In this document: piece by piece, positions 56,576 through 64,000 of the stretch
Position numbering within the stretch: position 1 is the stretch's first letter
Layout of the letters: each line of letters starts with the position of its first letter
NCBI RefSeq assembly: GCF_000464535.1
Contig: NW_006916062.1
Span: 124,001-188,000 of the forward strand
Source of the DNA: Endocarpon pusillum Z07020
Lineage: Eukaryota > Ascomycota > Eurotiomycetes > Verrucariales > Verrucariaceae
DNA: 64,000 bases
Direction: 5' to 3'
Position numbers and translations under genes: made by a program
Notes under the pieces: model-generated
Seen by the model: the letters and a program-made list of their open reading frames with translations, nothing else
The model's database searches: none
What the model was told of the DNA's origin: nothing

Positions 56576-59500
56576 GAACAGCGGACATGGTGTATCTCAG
56601 ATTTGGCCTGCTCTGTAACAAAATGATCTTCGTAGGACTCTAATTCTTCGAAGCACCGTCATTGACTATGCCAAGCTTTAAGTATGCATGACTGCAATGC
56701 CCCAAGCTACTACTGTACGGAGTACTACTGGGAACGTAGTACTAACGTTACTATTTACTACGTACTAATTGCCAGCAGAAGGGGTAGCTAAAGATTTGCG
56801 CTAAGTGCCATTAGTAGAAATGACAGTCATTCCGTCAAATGACCACCATACTAATATGATAAAAGAAGCATATTTTGACCATATTATAACTATATTCTTA
56901 GTAAAATACGTTGTAGATAGTAAGATTTTATTAGATCATGGACGACTAAGCTGTATATCTTTATACTCTCTAAGTAATATCACGGTTAGGCTTAATCTAA
57001 GCGCACTTTGATGGCTCCTCTAGCATTATTTTAGGCGGGCCTCTTCCTGCTAAGTAAGTAGTACATAACTGCAAAGCCTTACCAAAACTTGGCAGTTGTG
57101 CGGAGTTGCTGGCGCCACTCTCTCAGTCAGAAGCAAATCTTGTAAGTCTTTCTACATGTCGAGATTGGATGTCGAAGGCTTACAAGATTTGTTTCTGTTT
57201 GACCGAGCGGCGTCAGCGATTCTCGATTTACTTAACGCTAAGAATCCACAAGACTTTCGCAATCAGCCTAAACAACAGGGTGATGCCGCTCGTGCTCATA
57301 CCGGTCTCACCCGGACCAATGTGAGAAGCAGGTTTGTAGTTGACTTGGTGGAGCTATGTGAGTTTGAAGGTAGGGCGCATCAATAGGGGAGTGAGAAGTA
57401 TCAGGAAGTCTGTCCCTGAGCTTCGGGCTTCGCATCCACTAGGTGAAAGGAGCAGAAACGAACAGAGTCTTACGAAAATGTCTGAACCTCTAGGCTGGGC
57501 CTTAGCCACCATCGAAACCTCGAGGCAACCTCGAGTCATTGTCGAGTGCGATACCAACAAACTGGCCTGAGATCTGTATCGCTGTGTGACCGAAGATCAG
57601 CTTGAGCCGTGGAGATAAAATCTGTCGTTTCCCACTCCTGTGTCACATCTGTCCCATATCCACTTTACGTCAGAGACCAAGTAATAGTTTCTACTAAGCA
57701 AAGTATCAGTCTCTGATGTCGAAAGATCCTCCGGTTCCATTCTCTGAGCTTATTTCGTGCTCGGTCCTAGTCTAACATTCTTAGGGGTTATGGCTTCGCG
57801 TGCCCTCCAAAGCAAAATCGCCGGACAGTGTGGTATGTACTCATCACCCACGAACGTAAAAGAGGATGGGCGGGCTCCACGGACTCCTGAAAGTGGTTCG
57901 ACGCAGCCACAGAGAGACATTGCGTCTAGAGCCAGAAGGGGCGCCAGGCGAAGCGGAGAGGTACCAACGGTATGACAATATTTGCGAGATAGATACGCAA
58001 CCACGAGAAGTTGGCTATAAAACGACCCGCGCTTAAGAACTGAGAATGTCGCGGTTAGGGCTATGGCTCTCTGTCACGAAGCCCCTCGAGGTAGACTGTG
58101 AGCTAGAAGTAGAGAGAGTCTCTTTAGAGAAGGAAGAGCGGCGAAGTCTGAGCTGGAAAGTCCGCTTCGATTTTCAAATGGCATCATTTGCGTCAGGGCC
58201 GAAAAGCGATGCGCATCCCTCCAATGTTATGCAACCTTTTTTCCAGCAGGATGTCCACATGACGGTATTTGACACTCCGGAATATCAAAGACCTTGGTGT
58301 CCTGATTGTGCTCCAAAAGGAGTGAGTCATGGGCATAAGTGACTCCTCAAGACCTAGAGAAGATCATTACCCTTGTGTCTTAACTAGCAAAGATCATGAA
58401 GATTGATTAACCAATCTATCTTCTTAGAACCATTTCACCTTAATTCACCCATGTACGCTCCTATACCATGTACGTCTTGGATGGAGAATATTCGGACCGC
58501 TCGGGTTCTTCTGGGTGCTCATTGCAAAGTTCAAAGCTCCAGATTTTCGATGTCTTGTTCTCGTATTACTGTTGCACTTCCGCTGGATGATGGTGAAAGA
58601 GAGAAGAGGTCTTACTTCTACTGACGAGGCTTATGCATATAGCCTAAGCTGTGATCTATTACGAGGACGCTTTACAAGAGCTTATACTCAAAGCTCCAGA
58701 GCGGAGAAGAAACTGGCAGGATAAAAAAGGTTTCCGAGGTACATCTCCAGACGCCATCATCACTACCAACGGCAACGAAACCTTCAGCACTTTTGAGGAT
58801 TATTCTATCCTCAGTCACCGGTGACTAGTGTTGTCATTTCTTTGAGAGAAGTGAGGTGAGTTTCTTCAACCCGGCGCAAGTCAAACAGCCAACGTGTTGG
58901 TAGGCACTCTTGAAATATTATTGCCCTTCATCGAAGCGTGTCCCGACATAGCGGATACCCGAGAGCTAGAGTCATACTCCGTATACATCAGCCCTTAACG
59001 ATTTTTATTCGTTCATATCAAGGCTCCCTTTGCCTTCATAATCTCTGCTGTAGCGAGTGATGTGGAACCAGACCAACGAATCCTCTCACGAATATGTTGG
59101 GCTCCCGTCACTGCCGTTTCAATTTCAGGACCAAGGAGACTAGAAGGCCAGGGCGTTACGCAGAAGATGATACGGGCTGGACAAGTCGCGCTACCATGGT
59201 AGCCAATGTATGTCGACATTGAGACAAGAACTTGTCTATGTATCAACCGATCTTTGCACAATCTGACTGAGCCTTCAATGGCTCAGGCTAACAACGTAGG
59301 GCTGTTCAGAGGCCGCATGTCTCCAATAGCTTGCTACATGGGTCAGAGAAGCCTGTTAGATAACGTTGCCTGAGTAGCGAGACTGTAAGAAACGAACCTG
59401 CTTTGAAATAACTGTCATATATTTTCGAGCTCTGTAAATTTCAGCCTAACCCCAGTTAAAGATGATTGTCAATGGGATCCTCCAGTCCATCCATTCCTAT

Positions 59501-60175
59501 CTTGTTGCAAATCCACCTCCAACACCTCGACCTCCCTCAAGGCCGCCACCCCTCTTGGGCCCTTTCCCACATGTGAGCCCTGCCTTCCGATCAATGATTT
59601 ACGTCTCTGATGATAGGTGGAGGTATTTTCTCCCAATCTCCATTCACTAGTAAACCTAGCTCCGGCTCCTACTGCTGCTGCCGCCGCTCTCTTTGGGCTA
59701 TAGCAAGATTTGGTACTCGGAGCCATGAAGAGAGGTGGACATGTCCGGCTTAATTGCTCCATGAGAGCATTGAACTTCTCTTCTGCAATTGACGACATGG
59801 CATAGCTCCTCATGGCCATCTCAGAGCGGCTGCATCGGCGTCATTACTTGATGGGGGTGGGCATTAATTGTGGTTTATGGAAACCTGACGTCTTTCGAAT
59901 AGCCCGTCCCTTCTCAAATTCCTCGGTCTGCCTTCTGAATGTTCACTGTACCATATTTTGGAAAAGCGGCGTAAAGCAAGTGAACATCGACATGAGTGCG
60001 GAGTGGGAATATTTTCCTCTCCATCAGCCGCTATGGAAACAGGGGTTCTCTAGGAAATTAATTACATGGTTGTAAGATCGCTGAAGCGAATCCAGACAAT
60101 TTACATAACCTGGAAACTCAATTTCACACTCATGGCCGCCGTTCTCGTGAGCGGTATGGCTTTCTAGATTTATAA
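56576..60175. other. gene-poor region of 3.6 kb with AT-rich segment
   Basis: No conserved protein is recognised. Bases 56815-57000 are markedly A/T-rich with many TA steps, unlike the flanks. Exact TACTCCGTA/TACGGAGTA motifs occur at 56716-56724 and 58975-58983, and TACTACGTA at 56756-56764. Frames of up to 116 codons (59469-59819, minus) have no known features. Confidence 0.5.
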
Positions 60176-61642
60176 TTGTCTAATAGATCGTGTCTTCTAC
60201 TTATGCCGGTTACCCAAGTCGTCCGAGGTGGACCACGGACATACCTCTCAAACTTGAGGCCCCCCCAAAACTCACCTTTCTGCGCACAGAATCTCCGATG
60301 CTTGCAGACTTGCAAGAATCAACAGAGTAACCTCGTACCAGCTAGCAGTTCTTCTCGCACCCGGCGACCCTCCTTTCGCTTTACGAAGTCCGAGCATGTC
60401 ATACTTGCACCGATTAATACCATGTCCCTGACTCAGACCCGGTCTCACGCAGGCCACTCGCACTCACATCATCTTGACAATGCTTACTTGACGTCTACAA
60501 ACAAGAAGGATGCAGGTGTCCGTATCACCCGCATTGGGCTTTTTGTCAACTTAAGCATGGCTATCGGAAAAGGGATTGGAGGGTACATCTTTCATTCTCA
60601 GGCCTTGGTCGCTGACGCTTTTCACGCCCTCACAGACCTTGTTAGCGATTTTATGACCCTAGCAACTGTCTCATGGTCGTTGAAGCCGCCTACGACACGT
60701 TTTCCCAATGGCTATGGCAAAATCGAGAGCTTGGGTGCATTGGGAGTAAGCGGTCTACTGTTATTTGGTGGGATCGGCATGGGAGTGAATGCTTTGGACG
60801 TTCTCTATACGCAATTTTTCATGGATGTCTTACAAGAAACACACCGCCATGGGATATTCTCCTTCCTTGGACACGACCATAGTCACGGAGCTACATTGCC
60901 TAACTTGAATGCAGCTTGGCTAGCAGGGGGCTCGATAATAGTCAAAGAGTGGCTATACCGAGCAACCATGAAGATCGCGAAGGAGCGCAAATCCGCTGTT
61001 CTTGCATCGAACGCCGTCCACCACAGGATTGACTCGCTCACCAGTATTGTGGCGCTGCTAACCATTGGCGGTGCACATGTCTTCTCGGAAGCATCCTGGC
61101 TGGATCCTGTTGGTGGTCTCATCATATCCGTGATGGTCATCAGAGCTGGATGGGCAAACGCCATGACATCGTTACTCGAGCTAGCCGATACAAGTGTTGA
61201 TGAGGACGTCAAGAAAGCAGTAGACAGAGCCACCACAAAAGCCCTCAGGGGTGATTTCTCCAAGGGTATTACTGGGGTTCCTGATGGTGAGATGGTTGCG
61301 ATCCGTGAGATCCAAGGCATCAAGTCGGGTCAGAACTACCTGATCGATGTCGAGCTTGCCATTCCGGGAGAGTGGAGCATTGAGAAGACTCGGGCTGTGG
61401 AGGAAGCAGTACGCGAAAAAGCTGGATCTAAGGTTCGTGGGGTAAGGAGAGTTAGGGTCAGATTTTTGCCAACCGAGAACAGCGATCTAGACTTCTCGAA
61501 GGAGTTTATTGGTGCCGATGTCAGTCCGCGGAGCAGCCCAGAACCAGACGATCAACATGATAACGGCCATGGGCACCATCAAAACGATCATCAGAGGCAG
61601 CATCCTTTCTATAGGGCGAATGGTGAAAAGAAGACGAAATAA
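60176..61642 (+). CDS. mitochondrial-type cation diffusion facilitator (Mmt1/SLC30A9-like)
   Basis: CDF proteins export divalent metals across membranes using proton exchange. This single-exon gene of 488 codons resembles yeast Mmt1/Mmt2 (mitochondrial iron) and SLC30A9. The first 82 residues are rich in R, S, L and N with few acids, a plausible mitochondrial presequence; M83 (MSLTQTRSHAGHSHSHH) is an alternative start. Metal-site motifs are ADAFHALTDLVSDF in TM2 and NAVHHRIDSLTS in TM5, both with the expected His/Asp pattern. Hydrophobic spans include IGLFVNLSMAIGKGIGGYIF and LGVSGLLLFGGIGMGVNAL. A cytoplasmic-type C-terminal domain follows, then a histidine-rich tail (HDNGHGHHQNDHQRQH) likely to bind metal. 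The metal is not certain. Confidence 0.9.
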   Translation: MSNRSCLLLMPVTQVVRGGPRTYLSNLRPPQNSPFCAQNLRCLQTCKNQQSNLVPASSSSRTRRPSFRFTKSEHVILAPINTMSLTQTRSHAGHSHSHHLDNAYLTSTNKKDAGVRITRIGLFVNLSMAIGKGIGGYIFHSQALVADAFHALTDLVSDFMTLATVSWSLKPPTTRFPNGYGKIESLGALGVSGLLLFGGIGMGVNALDVLYTQFFMDVLQETHRHGIFSFLGHDHSHGATLPNLNAAWLAGGSIIVKEWLYRATMKIAKERKSAVLASNAVHHRIDSLTSIVALLTIGGAHVFSEASWLDPVGGLIISVMVIRAGWANAMTSLLELADTSVDEDVKKAVDRATTKALRGDFSKGITGVPDGEMVAIREIQGIKSGQNYLIDVELAIPGEWSIEKTRAVEEAVREKAGSKVRGVRRVRVRFLPTENSDLDFSKEFIGADVSPRSSPEPDDQHDNGHGHHQNDHQRQHPFYRANGEKKTK

Positions 61643-62193
61643 GCTCTCGACCCTTGACAAGCTGGGCTATGCTAGAGAAGCGGCAAACAGACGCACTGGC
61701 TTGGTTCTGACATAACATCGAGACCGTGTCCACTGAAGGCGAGAACTTGAGACGCTCTTGCCTGCATCCCAATACGGAAATACACTTTTTGATCTGCCTA
61801 GTCCGCAGGCGACAGACGTTCGCTCGCGTATTCCGGACGGCTGTCTGTATCTTTCAAGTAATGCCTTCGAAGCGTGATTAAGTGACTCTGGTTATGCATC
61901 ATATCCAGACTATGGATATCAACATTGTCCGGCTCACCTGCTATTTTGGGCCAACAAAGCATGTGGGGCACCAGGTTGACGTCGGGACTGCGTTGTGCGT
62001 GTGCCATATGCCTGGCCTGTCAACCTCGAGGCACTCGATTGAGCTCACCGCATTTTTTCTCAGCATCATTACTGCTTCTTTATGTCCCTTTCATATCCTT
62101 TAGACTCTTCTAATTGCGAGACATGCTACCAACATAGAAGTGGACAGTCGGATCGAATCAAGTCCTTCTTCTCTTTTCTGTAAAAGTGCAATC
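61643..62193. other. spacer and xylulokinase promoter
   Basis: About 550 bp between two plus-strand genes. No gene is recognised. An in-frame ATG at 62140 would extend the next protein by 18 residues. Confidence 0.5.
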
Positions 62194-63968
62194 ATGATGC
62201 AAGAACCCCTTTACCTTGGCTTAGATCTCTCTACTCAACAATTGAAAGCCATAGTCGTCGACTCGACTCTCAATGCCGTACGGAATGTCACATTCGATTT
62301 CGATGCCGAGTCAATCAGTTTTAATATCGAAAAAGGGGTGATTGCAGACCTTGCCGAACACAAAGTCTATGCTCCTGTCGCGCTTTGGCTACAGGCTCTT
62401 GACGGAGTCTTGCAGAAGCTGAAGGATACCTCGCTCGACCTCGCTCGAATCAGGGGCATCAGCGCCGCAGGCCAACAGCACGGAAGCGTCTATTGGAATG
62501 CTGATGCTGAAAGAATCTTAGCTGGTTTAAACAGCTCAAAAACTTTGCAGGATCAGGCCCAAGGTGCTCTCTCACATCCTTACAGTCCCAATTGGCAGGA
62601 TTCGAGCACGCAAGCGGAATGTAAAATGTTCGAGTCCGCCCTGGGTACTAAGGCTGCCTTGGCTCAAGTTACTGGTAGCAAAGCACATCATGTACGTTTT
62701 GTTGTTTTGCGAAATGTCGTACATGACTGAAGTGAACGTTCCCCTAGCGTTTCACGGGCCCTCAAATTCTAAGGCTGCGGCAAAAATGCCCTGAGGCATA
62801 CGCGAAGACGGCTCGCATATCTCTCGTCTCGTCCTTCGTGGCTTCAATGTTGCTTGGAAAAATTGCTGCCTGCGATATTTCTGACGTCTGCGGAATGAAT
62901 CTGTACAATATACGGGAAGGCTGCTGGGATGAACGCCTGGTCAAGCTTGCTGCTGGCGAATCTGGACTACCGGATTTGAAAGCGAAGCTTGGGAACGTTC
63001 CTGAAGATGGGGGCAGCCATTTAGGTAGCATCAGTTCCTACTATGTTGAAAGGTACGGATTCAGTCCAGAATGCACCATCGTCATATCCACTGGCGATAA
63101 TCCAGCCACAATACTCGCTCTGCCTTTGAGGTCCCAAGATGCTGTTGTCTCGTTAGGAACATCAACAACTTTTTTGATGTCAACTCCCAAATACAGGCCG
63201 GACCCAGCGACGCATTTCATGAACCATCCTACTACTACAGGCCTGTATATGTTCATGCTCTGCTACAAGAATGGGGGACTGGCTCGAGAAGACATACGCG
63301 ATGCGTTGAACTCTAAAGCAATGTCGCAAACAACCACATCACTTTGGACTTCCTTTGACGAAGCGCTGTGCAGTACCCCTCCACTTTGTCAGCGTGCAAG
63401 TCATGAGCCTATGAAGCTGGGGCTCTACTTCCCCAAACCAGAAATCGTTCCGGAGCTACCTTCCGGCCAGTGGCACTTCGTGTACCATAAAGAGGCTAAG
63501 CAGCTAATCGAATCAGACGAAGGCTGGCTGAGACCAGAAGACGACGCGCGAGCTATCGTTGAAAGCCAGATGTTATCATTGCGTCTACGCTCCAAAGGCC
63601 TGGTGTCAAGCCCTGGCTATGGACTGCCCCCACAACCGCGCCGCATCTACCTCGTTGGTGGAGGCTCGCGTAGCAAGGCCATTGCTAAAGTGGTTGGAAA
63701 AGTACTTGGCGGGAGCGAGGGGATATACAAGCTCGACGTCGGAGAAAATGCTTGTGCTCTTGGTGCAGCGTACAAGGCGGTCTGGTCGCTAGAAAGGCGG
63801 ACTAATGAAACATTCGAAGAACTGATCGGTGACCGGTGGGAGGAAAGCCAGTTCGTTAAGCGCATAGCTGACGGCTATCAAGAAGGTATTTTTGAGAAAT
63901 ACGGAGAAGCTCTTGACGGGTTTGAGATGATGGAGAACATTCTTATGAGAAGACACAATAAGGATTAG
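62194..63968 (+). CDS. D-xylulokinase, FGGY family
   Basis: The enzyme phosphorylates D-xylulose to xylulose 5-phosphate, feeding the pentose phosphate pathway from xylose and arabinose. Two exons are placed: 62194-62691 and 62748-63968, giving 572 aa. The FGGY N-domain begins LYLGLDLSTQQLKAIVVD and includes the substrate loop ISAAGQQHGSVYW and the W-x-D-S-S-T-x-x-E segment NWQDSSTQAEC. Exon 2 opens RFTGPQILRLRQKCPEAY. Catalytic Asp lies in STGDNPATILAL. SLGTSTTFLMST and the ATP-binding YLVGGGSRSKAIAKVV with ACALGAAYKAVW complete the C-domain. The length matches fungal xylulokinases. Second ATG at 62197 is equally possible. It corresponds to Xks1/XkiA of other fungi. Confidence 0.95.
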
Positions 63969-64000
63969 ATTTCGTACAAACATTTGATTTGCGTCTGCTC
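63969..64000. other. right edge, 3' flank
   Basis: Only 32 bases downstream of the xylulokinase stop; nothing else can be said. Confidence 0.6.

Noticed and set aside
1..64000. CRISPR array or bacterial mobile elements
   Set aside because: No spaced direct repeats of that type, and the gene content is plainly fungal nuclear.

Overview
The window is nuclear DNA of a filamentous ascomycete (Pezizomycotina). The evidence is the gene set (Set2, Trm82, Bet5, Nnf1, Ydj1, Hem12), introns of about 47-70 bp in most genes (those of RPS13 are longer) with GT-AG borders, and well-spaced genes on both strands without operons. I cannot place the genus from the sequence alone. All exon borders were placed by eye from splice consensus, reading frame and family conservation. 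One assembly gap of 88 N lies at 41582-41669.

Layout. 0.7-5.2 kb: ribosomal stalk protein P0 (-), the tRNA m7G methyltransferase subunit Trm82 (+) and a GNAT/FR47-type acetyltransferase (-) with a frame break. 7.1-10.7 kb: the H3K36 methyltransferase Set2 (+). 12.4-17.2 kb: Tif6/eIF6 (-) and a CaMKK-type protein kinase (-). 17.9-22.3 kb: a DHCR24-like flavin oxidoreductase (-) and an unknown multi-pass membrane protein (+). 22.9-28.1 kb: Bet5 of the TRAPP complex (+) and a GPCR-like seven-span protein (+). 28.1-31.7 kb is gene-poor. 31.7-38 kb: a Dal5-family transporter, kinetochore Nnf1 and an unknown four-span membrane protein (all +).

39.0-45 kb: an uncharacterised low-complexity coiled-coil protein (+) that runs into a perfect 36-copy CAACCA tract and the gap, then a microsatellite island, then a secreted GH32 invertase (-). 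46-52.7 kb: RPS13 (-), a Myb/SANT plus AT-hook protein (-) and the farnesylated Hsp40 Ydj1 (-). 54-56.6 kb: Hem12 (-) and a SIRT4-like sirtuin (-). 56.6-60.2 kb is gene-poor with an AT-rich segment. 60.2-64 kb: a mitochondrial-type CDF metal transporter and a xylulokinase (both +).

Most genes are conserved housekeeping functions: translation (P0, S13, eIF6, Trm82), chromatin and chromosome biology (Set2, Nnf1, Myb/AT-hook), trafficking and folding (Bet5, Ydj1), heme synthesis (Hem12), and carbon and nutrient use (invertase, xylulokinase, Dal5-type permease). No secondary-metabolite cluster, CRISPR array, intact transposon or convincing tRNA was seen. The items most worth a second look are the CAACCA tract with its frame conflict, the 24-bp identity between the gap edge and an invertase intron, the acetyltransferase frame break, the triplicated motif in the Set2 tail, and two 9-mers (TACTCCGTA and TACTACGTA) that recur only between genes.
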